Notes: generated from the letters alone by a model not told the origin. Shown: positions 52,910 to 62,226, counted from the stretch's first letter. The stretch is DNA of 64,000 nucleotides from Planctomycetes bacterium syqfu (GCA_020974905.1 CP087563.1:3038001-3102000); one strand, 5' to 3'. Made by a program: numbers and translations.

Positions 52910-53734
52910 TTACGCGGCGTTTAGTAGACGCATGGTTTCGTAGCCGGTGGGCCAGTGATCTTGCTTGTGCGCCTGCTTGAGCCGTTCAATGGCTGCATGG
53001 TTTTCACGGCGTGCCTGCTTAAGTGTCTGTTCGCTAACCTGCCAAACACCGCAACGGAAGGGCTCGGATTTTTCGACAGCAATCAGATACACAGGCACGA
53101 GTTCACCAGTCACTTTTGCAAGCATGTCCTGGTAAAACGCCATCTGGTTGGGGTAGCGCCAACGCTTGGCTTCAAACTCGAAGCGATCCAGATCACTGGT
53201 CGTCTTGACATCTGCAATGCCCAGGTGAGGATGAACCCAGTCCAAGCGTGCTTGACTGGCCAAACCGCAGTATTCCGTGCGAATCACGCCTTCGGATCGA
53301 CCGTAAAGCAACAGGTCAATGGCCATACTGTTCATGCTCACGCCACTGGCTAAATTCTCGATCAAGCCCATGTCGTCGTAGTGAACACCCGGTTTACCTT
53401 GGGCCTCAGCCCACCCCCGGAATGCTTGGGTGTCCTTGCCGAAGGGCTTGTTTGTTTTTGGATTGATCGGACCACCGAGAGCGAACTGTGATTCATACGC
53501 ATCGCGACCTTCGAGAATGCGGCAGTGCGTTGCACGGCCAATGAGCATGGCAGCGGTTTCTTCACGCTCCATCAGGCCCAGTTGTTTCTTGCGGTACAAC
53601 CACGGACAGTTCATGAAATCGATGAGTTGATGACTCGACAGATATCGTGCTGCCTGAGCGTGGTACTCATCGGCGGGTTCGGTCTCCAGTACGTCCAGGT
53701 CGATGGTCAGTTCCGGTTCTTCAATCTGCGTCAA
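52910..53734 (-). CDS. RecE-like exonuclease, PD-(D/E)XK superfamily
   Basis: 274 residues. I place the start at the TTG 53734 because AAGGAGG ends 6 nt before it; the longer frame to 53803 starts inside an R1 repeat. YLSSHQLIDFMNCPWLYRKK, GRATHCRILEG (~67), QARLDWVHPHLGIADVKTT (Asp and Lys of the PD-(D/E)XK site, ~170-188), YPNQMAFYQDML. It produces 3' single strands for the annealing/ATPase partner. First gene of the minus-strand replication module. Confidence 0.92.
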   Translation of the reverse strand: MTQIEEPELTIDLDVLETEPADEYHAQAARYLSSHQLIDFMNCPWLYRKKQLGLMEREETAAMLIGRATHCRILEGRDAYESQFALGGPINPKTNKPFGKDTQAFRGWAEAQGKPGVHYDDMGLIENLASGVSMNSMAIDLLLYGRSEGVIRTEYCGLASQARLDWVHPHLGIADVKTTSDLDRFEFEAKRWRYPNQMAFYQDMLAKVTGELVPVYLIAVEKSEPFRCGVWQVSEQTLKQARRENHAAIERLKQAHKQDHWPTGYETMRLLNAA

Positions 53735-53769
53735 TGCGGCCTCCTTGGTTATGGGACGGAAAAAACTTC

Positions 53770-53845
53770 CGCCCTCATAGTTACTAGTTGCCGATAGGCC
53801 CAAAAACGACGAGCGCTTTTTCCGAAAAAAGTGAAAAAAGTCAAA
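53770..53845 (-). repeat. R1 repeat, copy upstream of the exonuclease gene
   Basis: Minus strand: CTTTTTTCGGAAAAAGCGCT, CGTCGTTTTTGGGCC, then TATCGGCAACTAGTAACTAT and GAGGG. The TATCGGCAACTAGTAA string is identical to copies 1328 and 37748. It lies between the start codon and the palindromic block at 53861. Confidence 0.8.
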
Positions 53846-53860
53846 GTCACCTGGCTTTTA

Positions 53861-53913
53861 CCTGTCAGCCACATGGCAGACACATGGCAGCCATGTGGCA
53901 AACGCGTGACAGG
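53861..53913. promoter_or_regulatory. Nested inverted repeat between divergent genes (candidate operator)
   Basis: Outer arms CCTGTCA (53861-53867) / TGACAGG (53907-53913) enclose inner arms GCCACATGGC (53868-53877) / GCCATGTGGC (53890-53899); CACATGGCA also occurs as a direct repeat. Another dyad CCGCAT-GG-ATGCGG is at 53962-53975. The position between the minus-strand replication operon and the plus-strand sigma-like gene suits a lysis-lysogeny or early-gene switch. Confidence 0.6.
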
Positions 53914-54002
53914 TCAATCGATATATACGGTTCGATATGGGTTCGTCATGATCGTGACTCGCCGCATGGATGCGGTGCAAAGAACAGTCATGGAGGACAC
54001 GC

Positions 54003-54542
54003 ATGTCGAACAAATACGCAAAAGAGATTTTTCGTCAATATTCAGGAGCCTTGGAATCCTGGCAGATCAGGTTAGCCTTCGGTCGCATCAAGCGATTCAA
54101 ATTGCCACCACACACGTGGGATGACGTGATGCAGGACTTAGCGATCATCCTCTGGTCATTTGAGTTCGATCCGGACAAAGCAGGCGAAACAAAGGCCGAA
54201 ACGATTCTCACCCGGATGATGGACAATCACATCCGCATGCTACGTCGTTGCTATGCCAGACATCAGACAATGCTGGAACGGTTGGAGGAGATGCTAAAAA
54301 TGTCGCAGCTCGAGCCACCGATCCCCGATGATCTGGCTGCTTACACTGAGTTGCATGAGACGATTGCCAGTCTGCCAAAATTCCAGCAGGAAATCTGTAA
54401 GGCTCTGATGCATGGGGACAGCATCCAATCCATTGCCGACGACACGGGTCGGGCTCGGGGGACCATTCAATTCCACATGCAGTGTATCGGGCAGGTGCTG
54501 ACCGACAAGGGATTTGATATGGGCTTTGAGCAAGGCGCATAA
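54003..54542 (+). CDS. Sigma-70-like RNA polymerase factor (phage)
   Basis: 179 residues from the ATG at 54003, SD GGAGG 6 nt upstream. IKRFKLPPHTWDDVMQDLAI resembles sigma region 2 with HIRMLRRCYARHQ; the C-terminal half is a region-4-like HTH (LPKFQQEICKALMHGDSIQS, then IADDTGRARGTIQFHMQ). It could direct host polymerase to phage promoters such as R1; this is inference. The gene is the only rightward one in this area and faces the palindromic block at 53861. Alternatives: an HTH regulator without sigma activity. Confidence 0.7.
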   Translation: MSNKYAKEIFRQYSGALESWQIRLAFGRIKRFKLPPHTWDDVMQDLAIILWSFEFDPDKAGETKAETILTRMMDNHIRMLRRCYARHQTMLERLEEMLKMSQLEPPIPDDLAAYTELHETIASLPKFQQEICKALMHGDSIQSIADDTGRARGTIQFHMQCIGQVLTDKGFDMGFEQGA

Positions 54543-54567
54543 AAAAACCCGGCGATCAAACCGGGTT
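54541..54567 (-). terminator. Rho-independent terminator between convergent genes
   Basis: AACCCGG (54546-54552), 8-nt loop, CCGGGTT (54561-54567). On the minus strand the stem is followed by TTTTTTT, so it ends transcription of the HTH gene at 54598; it may also act on the sigma-like gene. Confidence 0.8.
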
Positions 54568-54597
54568 CGTGCAATCACTCATTGTGACAACGTGCAT

Positions 54598-55011
54598 TTA
54601 CCTTGCAGTAAATGTGCTACCGCGCTGTCCCTTGAGATTCTTGCGTGTGAGCTTACCGGCCTTGGCCAGCTTGGCGAGCGTGTTACTGGCCATGCCGCTG
54701 CGCCCTTCCTTGATCCAATGTTCATTGACTTGAGCTGTGGTGCATTCGGGATTGGCTTGAACAAAAGCCAGAACCGATTCGTCACCGGTGAGTCCATATT
54801 TACCTCGACCACGCTTGTCGGGTTTCACAGATGGTTCATTGATCTTTACCGGACGACCACGACGAGGTTGAACCGGCATGGATTCAATATTCATTCCCAA
54901 TTGCTGGAACGTCGAATCAATGGCTTCGATAGCCTGGACATGATCTGCACGTTCAGCTTGAAGTTTGCCAACGAGATTGAGTAATTCAGTTGAGGTTGCG
55001 GTTTGAGACAT
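54598..55011 (-). CDS. Small coiled-coil plus winged-helix protein (paralogue of 3876-4289)
   Basis: 137 residues from the ATG at 55011. LLNLVGKLQAERADHVQAIE (coiled coil), a basic linker QPRRGRPVKINEP (AT-hook-like), then a C-terminal domain CTTAQVNEHWIKEGRSG and GKLTRKNLKGQRGS. The match to 3876-4289 is strongest in the C-terminal block. Both copies lie next to the structured element. Likely DNA-binding regulator. CGGAG before the start codon is ~10 nt away. Confidence 0.8.
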   Translation of the reverse strand: MSQTATSTELLNLVGKLQAERADHVQAIEAIDSTFQQLGMNIESMPVQPRRGRPVKINEPSVKPDKRGRGKYGLTGDESVLAFVQANPECTTAQVNEHWIKEGRSGMASNTLAKLAKAGKLTRKNLKGQRGSTFTAR

Positions 55012-55095
55012 CGTAAAAAACTCCGAAAGAAAAAAGTTAAAGCCCGGTACATGCTGCAACGACATTGACGCAGCACAACAGGAAAGTTTGGACAA

Positions 55096-55929
55096 TTAGG
55101 TGTTTTGTAAATCGAAAAAAAGTTCCTCAGCAAAATCATCTCGACATTCAATGGTGATCCAATCGAGCAAGTGATAACCAATGCGATCATTGACAATCAC
55201 GTCGTGCATGCCACAATCACAGGAAAGACGATCAAGCATAATCCTCTGAATTCGCCGACGAAGTGATCGCACGGACTGAACTGCCGAAGGTTGAGAAACC
55301 TGTGGACCGAGTCGGTTAGCCAATACATCGCTGCTGATACATACGAAGCGGTCCTGAGCATTCTTGTCTTTGAGGATATTCAAGATGCTCCAGGCATAGC
55401 CCTTCTCACCAGCCAGAGCGATGGTCTCATCGCAAAGCTCGAAGCGCGTGGGATAGACAGCCAGAACGCCACCAGTGAATGGCTTCATCTGCCCGGTGAT
55501 AATGGGTTCGGAAAGGGAACATTGGCGTCGAAACTTCCGGAGAACATCGCGTATGACATACAACAAAGTCCGGCCCGTCGTCGGGAACGGTTTGGAGATA
55601 CTGCCATCGATCCCCAACTCACTGAGTTCCACCATCAGATCAACACATTGCTGATGCTGGCCTGTCATCAAAATGACAGGAACGCGCCGCTGCGTTCGCG
55701 CACGGATCTGCTTGAGTAGATTGGCCCCGTAGTCTGGTGAACCCTCACCACCTGGACGCGATGGTATCTTCAAGTCTAGAAGAATCAGGTCATATTCATG
55801 CGTGGCAAGAAACTCGTTGGCTTCCTGCTGGTTCGTCGCCCAGTCGCTGGCACATCCCAGTGATGCAAGGCAGTCATCAATTGTTTGAGTTTTAATCTGT
55901 TCATCATCTTCAACGACGAGAAACCTCAT
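55096..55929 (-). CDS. Response regulator with receiver domain and C-terminal winged-helix-like domain
   Basis: About 277 residues from the ATG at 55929 (GGAAAGGG ~10 nt upstream; a GTG at 55953 is possible). REC domain: acid pair FLVVEDDEQ, phospho-acceptor LILLDLKIPSRPGG, Thr in ILMTGQH and Lys in SISKPFP. The C-terminal ~115 residues (LAVYPTRFELCDETIALAGE; SLRRRIQRIMLDRLSCDCG; DRIGYHLLDWITIEC) look like a winged-helix output domain. No histidine kinase gene is near. Located at the end of the phage, it may be phage-encoded; it could also be a host gene at the boundary. Confidence 0.85.
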   Translation of the reverse strand: MRFLVVEDDEQIKTQTIDDCLASLGCASDWATNQQEANEFLATHEYDLILLDLKIPSRPGGEGSPDYGANLLKQIRARTQRRVPVILMTGQHQQCVDLMVELSELGIDGSISKPFPTTGRTLLYVIRDVLRKFRRQCSLSEPIITGQMKPFTGGVLAVYPTRFELCDETIALAGEKGYAWSILNILKDKNAQDRFVCISSDVLANRLGPQVSQPSAVQSVRSLRRRIQRIMLDRLSCDCGMHDVIVNDRIGYHLLDWITIECRDDFAEELFFDLQNT

Positions 55930-55938
55930 TCGTCGTGC

Positions 55939-56270
55939 GCCCTTTCCGCTCACATATTGGAAGGGTGATCATACTATCGTCCCGGAAATGAGACGGAACC
56001 ACCATGAGCAAAAACTAATTCGTCAGGCTATTACCCCCAGCCTGAACTTTACTGCTTAAACCGATAGGAACCTGGTGGGATGAAGAAAGCGGTTTGCAAA
56101 CTTTCATCTCCACCTATCGGTGACAACAATGTGGGCCTTTGACTCATCAGTAATTGCCTGTGAATCGACGAGTCTTTTGAGTACATCCGAATCCCGGCCC
56201 ACATGGATTCGAGTGCGTTTTACATATCGTCAATCAGCACAAACTCGAACGAATAACTCTAGCGTACAAT
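55939..56270 (+). ncRNA. Candidate structured RNA / phage-end element, right copy
   Basis: Same helices as at 4360-4600: CCCTTTCC/GGAAGGG (55940-55965), CGTC/GACG, TCAGGCT/AGCCTGA (56023-56045), and a 3' arm with ACCGATA/TATCGGT (56060-56121), GGTGG/CCACC and GATGAA/TTCATC. This copy has an extra hairpin ATGTGGGCC...GGCCCACAT (about 56131-56204) and GATTCGAGT...ACTCGAAC beyond it, absent or degraded on the left. It starts 10 nt from the response-regulator ATG, so on the minus strand it would also be that gene's leader. No known RNA family recognised. Confidence 0.55.
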
Positions 56271-56641
56271 AACGCAATATTGATGCCCCTAAACCATCAT
56301 TTGTGTATTCAATGAATAGGGCAATTGATTGATTGACGCAGATATTGCTTTGATGTAGTGTGCAAAAAACCTCTGACAGATTATCTGGCTTGACGTTAAT
56401 TTAGCCTGCATTCATGGCCAACGGCATAGGCAAGTCTTGTTTTCTCATGTTTGACTGGTCAATCGAACAATGCTGATATCAGTCACCCCATCTTTTGATT
56501 TTCAACAACCCCATAAGCATAGCTTGGATCGGACTTCAGAACATAGGTTTCTAGATCAGCCAAACAAGGTGTAGCAGTAATCCGATCAGATAATAATTTT
56601 AAACAACACATTATTCTCCAGTATAAAAAACTTAATATCAA
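56271..56641. other. Intergenic region right of the phage
   Basis: A/T-rich with no supported gene. It probably contains the right phage-host junction and the 3' untranslated end of the glycan cluster, but I see no attachment core shared with the integrase end. Confidence 0.4.
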
Positions 56642-57982
56642 TTAATCATACTCGCAAACAAATAAAGCTTGATCAAGTGACATATCTGATAGCATCTTTG
56701 GCTCGTTAATCCAACCTATCGGGCGTCGTTGATAACCTTTGATTGAACATAGTGCATCACCAATTTCATGACGTATTCCGACAGCTAGCTCTTGTAGATT
56801 ATTTACGATCTCCGGATATTGATCAGATAAATCAAACTTTTCTTCAATATCATTTTTAAGGTCAAACAAATAGTCACGGGCAAAATGGTATTTCCACCGG
56901 CCCAATCGAACCGCCTCAAGACGATCTTCATAATAGTAATAGAAAGGTTGGCTCTGCACATTGGCTTCACGCTGACCTGACAATAGCTCAGTAATATTAT
57001 GCCCATCAATTTTACGATCATGAGGTCTATTGACTGACGCCAAATCAGAAAATGTCGGCAAAAAATCCATCGCAGTACAAAGTTGCGAACAAACCTGACC
57101 TGCAGGTATACGCCCAGGCCATCGCGCAATCATTGGAACACGCATCCCTCCTTCATACGTACTTCCCTTTCCTGCTGCAAGAGGTGCATTGGACGAGCCA
57201 TGATTTAACTTATGATTTGATCCATTGTCGGAAGTGAAAATTACCAAAGTATTTTCAGCCAGTCCGAATTGATCCAAGGCGTCAAGTATTTGACCGGTTG
57301 ACCAATCCAAACAAGCTATTTCAGCACCATAATCCCCGTTTTCTGAATCATCCACAAATCTTGGGTCGGGATGCAACGGCATATGGGTATAAAAATGGGC
57401 CAAATATAAAAAAAAGGACTGATCGCGATTTTTCTGGATAAAATCAATCGACAATTCCGTATACCTTGCAGTCAAATGCGCTTGATCGGGATCGAGTTCG
57501 ATAATTTTTGAATTGCCCACAAGTGGCAAAGGAGGAAATTCAATATTCTTATGCTCCGGCCCCATATCGTTGGAGTAAGGCAAACCGACATACTCATCAA
57601 AACCATGGTTAAATGGCAAGAACGCCATTTGATCACCGCAATGCCACTTTCCAATCAAAGCCGTCCGATAGCCAGCTTGCTGTAGCATTTTGCCGATGGT
57701 AATTTCATCCGGATGAAGACCGCGTGAATCGCCGGGAAATAACACCCAATTCCCATGCTCGTCGGGCTGATCAAAACCAATTCTCGCAGGATAGCACCCC
57801 GTCAACATGGCGGCACGGCTTGGAGAACAGACTGGTGCTGCCATATAAAAATCGGTAAACCTCATTCCTTCCTCAGCCATTCGATCCAAACGCGGCGTGT
57901 GGTTACAAGTCGAACCATAACAACCGATATCACCGTAGCCAACATCATCACAATTAATCAATATAATATTAGGTTTCGTCAC
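56642..57982 (-). CDS. Sulfatase (formylglycine-dependent, arylsulfatase type)
   Basis: About 446 residues. I chose the GTG at 57982 because GAAGG lies 5 nt upstream; an ATG at 57994 is the alternative. Metal-binding INCDDVGYGDIG near the N-terminus, active-site AAPVCSPSRAAML (Cys to formylglycine, CxPxR), LIGKWHCGDQ, and VIFTSDNGSNHK (metal Asp-Asn) are all present. No signal peptide is visible, so it may act in the cytoplasm on imported sulfated oligosaccharides, or its true start lies elsewhere. Last gene of the right-hand glycan cluster. Confidence 0.93.
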   Translation of the reverse strand: MTKPNIILINCDDVGYGDIGCYGSTCNHTPRLDRMAEEGMRFTDFYMAAPVCSPSRAAMLTGCYPARIGFDQPDEHGNWVLFPGDSRGLHPDEITIGKMLQQAGYRTALIGKWHCGDQMAFLPFNHGFDEYVGLPYSNDMGPEHKNIEFPPLPLVGNSKIIELDPDQAHLTARYTELSIDFIQKNRDQSFFLYLAHFYTHMPLHPDPRFVDDSENGDYGAEIACLDWSTGQILDALDQFGLAENTLVIFTSDNGSNHKLNHGSSNAPLAAGKGSTYEGGMRVPMIARWPGRIPAGQVCSQLCTAMDFLPTFSDLASVNRPHDRKIDGHNITELLSGQREANVQSQPFYYYYEDRLEAVRLGRWKYHFARDYLFDLKNDIEEKFDLSDQYPEIVNNLQELAVGIRHEIGDALCSIKGYQRRPIGWINEPKMLSDMSLDQALFVCEYD

Positions 57983-58024
57983 AATAACCTTCATTTCCAA
58001 ACTGACTATTGGTGTCAATACAGA

Positions 58025-59002
58025 TCAACGTACTTCATATAAAATCGATCTAATTCTTTTAATTAAATCATGTGTTTTTTCATCTTCTGTTTTGTCGATT
58101 AAATACCAACGGACTCGATGCGATAATGTTTCCCCAAGCTGAAGCATTCTGTTTTCGCTGAGTGTTTCAAGCTCGATATATTTCGGCTCAATGTATAGCT
58201 GTAAATTTGAGCCATCTGGATATGCGCCGCTCATTGCAAATTGACTGGCTTGAATCAAAACATACTTTGGATACACAGCTGCCATCCAATGGCCGAAAAA
58301 GCCTATTTTGGCAGGGGAGTTGATTTGCCTGGTATGTATAGCCAGTATCTCATCCCCGATTTTTTCAACCGTCTGTTTCTGTAGGGCAGCATCTTTGCCA
58401 AGATTCAGCCAATCTCGATTAGGCACCGGGCGTTTGCGGGGACAATCCACAAAAACAAGCGGAGCAGGACACAACTGCGTAATCGACCAAACATGCACCG
58501 GGAATGGTGAAGCAACTTCCCGCTTGAGTTGATTGTCTATCACCAACTCTCCTGAAATATCACCCCATGACAAAATTCGTTTCGCTGAAATCCCTAAGGG
58601 GAGACTTAATGACGATTGCATCTGAGTATATTGTTGTTCAGGGTCAATCGTCACTTGCCATGGGCGTTGATCAAGCGCCCGATCCGGACGCAGATCATTT
58701 TGATAAACATATCGAAAACCTGCCTGCTGTGTAGCCCAAAGACGATCCCCTCCCCAATTAACCCAATCATATTTGTCTGCTGTTGGGGCAGGATTAAGCC
58801 AGAGCAGATTATGATGCCCCGGTGAGACTTTGCCAAAATAAACTATTCTGCCGGTTCGGGAATTCACGCTTACTTGCAGGAGTTTGTTTTTCATCACCCC
58901 TTTCGGTGCCAAATCAATCTCATCAGATGTCTGAGCGATACAACACAAGGCGCACAACAATAGCAATGCAAACTGAAAATATCGGTTTAGCAGTAATTTC
59001 AT
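58025..59002 (-). CDS. DUF4380-type secreted protein
   Basis: 325 residues. Signal peptide MKLLLNRYFQFALLLLCALC, cleavage around residue 23. The body is beta-rich (KLLQVSVNSRTGRIVYFGKV; YDWVNWGGDRLWATQQAG), typical of DUF4380 proteins, which have a galactose-mutarotase-like fold and accompany glycosidases. Likely periplasmic glycan binding or epimerase-like role; unproven. Same strand and close spacing with sulfatase and the DUF6259-like gene. Confidence 0.75.
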   Translation of the reverse strand: MKLLLNRYFQFALLLLCALCCIAQTSDEIDLAPKGVMKNKLLQVSVNSRTGRIVYFGKVSPGHHNLLWLNPAPTADKYDWVNWGGDRLWATQQAGFRYVYQNDLRPDRALDQRPWQVTIDPEQQYTQMQSSLSLPLGISAKRILSWGDISGELVIDNQLKREVASPFPVHVWSITQLCPAPLVFVDCPRKRPVPNRDWLNLGKDAALQKQTVEKIGDEILAIHTRQINSPAKIGFFGHWMAAVYPKYVLIQASQFAMSGAYPDGSNLQLYIEPKYIELETLSENRMLQLGETLSHRVRWYLIDKTEDEKTHDLIKRIRSILYEVR

Positions 59003-59015
59003 AGTTAAATCAGGT

Positions 59016-61424
59016 TTAGTATTCTAAAATTGAATCATCTTTAATAACACGCAAGGTCTGATTGCCAGGTGCAGGAATTACCAACTGCTTGCCATCGCCA
59101 TCCCTAATCGGAACTGATTTACGATCAGGCCATGTAATGATTTGATCAACCATTTGCCGATACATCGACGGGCAACTCATTTTCCATTCTGTCAGATCGA
59201 TGTTTTGATCAGGTTGTTTATCAGGATTAAAAAAGCCATAGGACGCCATCGTCAGAGCCCGGCGGTTGTTGATCACGATGCTGTCAGGATTACTCACACT
59301 CACCAACAATTCGCCGTTGTGAACAAGTTGCTTGGCACCCCAGCAAACAAATTCTCCCTGATCATTGATGATTACAAAGCCATATTTACGAAGACCACTT
59401 ACTTGAATTTTTCCCAGCGGAGTATCTTGGACTGTCACTTCCAGGTCTTGCTCACTGGTCGTATTGCCAATGACAACCGCACGATCCCAATAGCTTGCGC
59501 GCCATCCAGCAGGATTAATTTCATGCCTTAACATTCTCAAATCCTGAACCACACTTAATACGGGATTGATTTCAAATTCCTGCTGAACGACTGGATTGTA
59601 ATTTTGGACCCATTTCCCGCGTAAATCCTGTCCTTGGACCGATCCGTACAATCTTCTGGAAATTCGAAACCGGTCATCATATGTCCATAGATTCCCATCA
59701 ATGCCGACGGCGTTGATGAATGCATCGCCATAGACCAGCTCGTTTAGCGGCGCCCATGTTATATTTACATCATCGCCTAAATCTTTTTTCGATGGATAGG
59801 CTGGTGCATAATCAAAAAATGGAAGCATCATCTCCTGCCCACATTCCGTACCAAAGATCATTTGGGGTGCGGCCTGACGAAGACTTGCATATAACGTATG
59901 TAATGCACTGGTAAAAGCTGACCCATCGAGATTAGCATAGTGTGCTTCGGGGTTCATATCAATCGTGGGTGATGTCCCACCGATCACATCCCAGAACACG
60001 CCCTGGACATTCCAGCGATTGAGCTGCAATAGAGGTGACAGGTTCTCCCCGATCACCAGCTTGGGACTTGCCAAAGCCAATCGATTGCCAGACCAAGTTG
60101 TCACTGGCATTTTTCCTTTATAGTCTAAGACCATTTGCTTGGGATTAAATTGCGGACAATCCGTATCGAACTGGACTGGATTCAGGTGAAGAATAATGGC
60201 GCGTTGATCACTGTTATTTTCTGAAATATATCGCACAAAATCGGCATCATTCCCCAATTTTTTATTCACCGGCAAAACATACGGATACCGAGCATCAAAC
60301 CGATCATACCAACCATCATGTCGTATCGCCGGATGAATGCCGTACATGCGATCTACCTTTCGGATATCGTCCAGATTCCTTTGGTAGCTACGCGGTTGAC
60401 GTACCATTTTTATTTTTTCTTCAAGTGGTATATAGCCTTTGACTGGAACCCATTTGGTCAACGATTGTGACAGCGCACCAAAACCTGTCGTTTTAACAAT
60501 ACCTTGTTCGATGACCTGTTTAAGTTGCGGTCGGGCCTTAATTTTTTCAGACGCCTTGACAAACCAATGCTGCTGCCGCCCCCATTTTGCATACATTGCA
60601 CACAGGTCATTGATTCCATTCGGCGTAGCCATCGGGACAAGCACATAGTCGTATGAGCAATGCCGCGTACTGAATTTTCGAATCCCGAACCGATCACACC
60701 ATGACATGATCAGCCCACCTTTTTTTTGTCGATTTGCATTGACAAATTTAAGGCTTCCCTCCAAGTCTTCGCAATAGCTCAACAAGCCATTATCGCCATC
60801 TAAGTAACCTATCCACTGCATCCACATCAACCCTGGAGCCGGTCGTTCGTGCGAAACAATGGTGTCGGTACGTTCGAGCAAACCACTGTGATAGGGCCTT
60901 GCCACCCATTTGTCAGGCCCAACAGGTAATTGGTTGACATTGGCAAAAAACAAACGGATAAACTGCAAAAAAGGTGTTTGGTTTTGATACGACCAGTTCA
61001 TGCGCAGCCGGTCATCCTGCTGATTGAGAACCTGGTATTTGAGCGTGATGCTTATCGGCATTTGTGCATGGATAAAGGTAGTTTGAATTGTTACACCTTG
61101 ATTGTCCTGACTTGACTCGACACTGATATGCTTGGCCATTGCGGTGTTGAACCAAACCTGCTTGCCGTTTTCTTTTTCGATTAGCACACGCCACGATTCA
61201 TCTTCGGGCATATTGGCATTCCAAACCAATTTACCCTGTGCGTCAAGTCTTCCGATTTGTGTCGGAATGCCTTGCGAATTAAATCGAACACGTAGATTGG
61301 CGGTACGGATTTGCATGCCACCCTTTGCGAACTTCTGAAAATTCACCGCTCCTGCCAAAGTCGATTGAGTCGACAAGCTTAACATACACAGCAGCACTAC
61401 GATAGATATACGGTTAATCCGCAT
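59016..61424 (-). CDS. Secreted glycoside-hydrolase-like protein (DUF6259 type)
   Basis: About 802 residues from the ATG at 61424 (AAAGG 7 nt upstream; 61427 also possible). Signal peptide ISIVVLLCMLSLSTQSTLAG. N-terminal ~240 residues are a beta-sandwich; from ~310 a TIM-barrel-like region has NVQGVFWDVIGGT (Asp likely catalytic), MIFGTECGQEMML (Glu) and HPAIRHDGWYDRFD. C-terminal small beta domains. Fits DUF6259-like proteins related to clan GH-D/GH101 enzymes. Substrate unknown. Confidence 0.7.
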   Translation of the reverse strand: MRINRISIVVLLCMLSLSTQSTLAGAVNFQKFAKGGMQIRTANLRVRFNSQGIPTQIGRLDAQGKLVWNANMPEDESWRVLIEKENGKQVWFNTAMAKHISVESSQDNQGVTIQTTFIHAQMPISITLKYQVLNQQDDRLRMNWSYQNQTPFLQFIRLFFANVNQLPVGPDKWVARPYHSGLLERTDTIVSHERPAPGLMWMQWIGYLDGDNGLLSYCEDLEGSLKFVNANRQKKGGLIMSWCDRFGIRKFSTRHCSYDYVLVPMATPNGINDLCAMYAKWGRQQHWFVKASEKIKARPQLKQVIEQGIVKTTGFGALSQSLTKWVPVKGYIPLEEKIKMVRQPRSYQRNLDDIRKVDRMYGIHPAIRHDGWYDRFDARYPYVLPVNKKLGNDADFVRYISENNSDQRAIILHLNPVQFDTDCPQFNPKQMVLDYKGKMPVTTWSGNRLALASPKLVIGENLSPLLQLNRWNVQGVFWDVIGGTSPTIDMNPEAHYANLDGSAFTSALHTLYASLRQAAPQMIFGTECGQEMMLPFFDYAPAYPSKKDLGDDVNITWAPLNELVYGDAFINAVGIDGNLWTYDDRFRISRRLYGSVQGQDLRGKWVQNYNPVVQQEFEINPVLSVVQDLRMLRHEINPAGWRASYWDRAVVIGNTTSEQDLEVTVQDTPLGKIQVSGLRKYGFVIINDQGEFVCWGAKQLVHNGELLVSVSNPDSIVINNRRALTMASYGFFNPDKQPDQNIDLTEWKMSCPSMYRQMVDQIITWPDRKSVPIRDGDGKQLVIPAPGNQTLRVIKDDSILEY

Positions 61425-61501
61425 CATAAAACCTTTCAAACTTACCGAACATCGATTCGTTATTAAGAATATAAAAGACCTGTCCTGTAACCAAAAGCAC
61501 G

Positions 61502-62200
61502 CTAATCGTTTGTCGGTAAATCCACCATACTCCCGTCAGCTAACAACAGGTGTCTGTTACTCAAATGATAGACATCCGTGGGAAATGACACCTGTTGATA
61601 GTATTCGCGTAACAGAGCAGTCAGATGTGGTTTTTCCACTTCGTTGAGGTGCCAGACCTTTTCCTTGCCATTACTTTTACGGAATCCCCAAAGCCGCCCC
61701 CAATAACCATCCGCATTGGGCGTTGCTGAATTAGGCGCAGGAAAATAGGACCAGAAATAACTACTTTGCAGACTGTAATCCGTGGTCAATGCGCGTGGAT
61801 CCGAAGGACACCATACCGTCGGATATTTCTGTTCTTGCCCAACTTGAGCGTTGTACCACATCTCGCTGGCGGCTTGACTGGCTGGCATGGGTTTGACCGA
61901 CATCAAGTAGGCCTGCACCCAGTACGAACCGTAATTGGCCGATGCACTGACATTATTGGGATTGTACAACGGGTCCTCGACACGAAACCATGGATAAGCC
62001 TCATCATATATATCGTTATAAAACGAAAATCCAAGATGTGCTTGCTTAAGATTGTTCATACAAAGTACTTTGCGAGCAGATGCACGTGCCTTTCCAAGCG
62101 CGGGCAGTAATATCGCAATTAACAATGAAATGATTGAAATAACCACCAGCAATTCAATCAATGTAAACCCTCGACTTGTTTTATATTTGTCGTTATGCAT
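61502..62200 (-). CDS. Type II pseudopilin-like protein
   Basis: 232 residues from the ATG at 62200, SD GGAGG 5 nt upstream. [20 protein letters not shown], then [14 protein letters not shown] at the N-terminus; globular domain with [15 protein letters not shown] and a C-terminal [13 protein letters not shown] motif. Same class as 10869-11609, with which it shares almost the whole N-terminal helix. Co-located with glycan enzymes. Its role in Planctomycetota is unknown; it may tether to, or sense, polysaccharide. Confidence 0.88.
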   Translation of the reverse strand: MHNDKYKTSRGFTLIELLVVISIISLLIAILLPALGKARASARKVLCMNNLKQAHLGFSFYNDIYDEAYPWFRVEDPLYNPNNVSASANYGSYWVQAYLMSVKPMPASQAASEMWYNAQVGQEQKYPTVWCPSDPRALTTDYSLQSSYFWSYFPAPNSATPNADGYWGRLWGFRKSNGKEKVWHLNEVEKPHLTALLREYYQQVSFPTDVYHLSNRHLLLADGSMVDLPTND

Positions 62201-62226
62201 ACCAACCTCCATTTAATGAACTTGCA

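Noticed and set aside
4360-56270. Diversity-generating retroelement template/variable repeats
   Set aside because: No reverse transcriptase gene in the window, and the differences between the copies are not concentrated at adenines.
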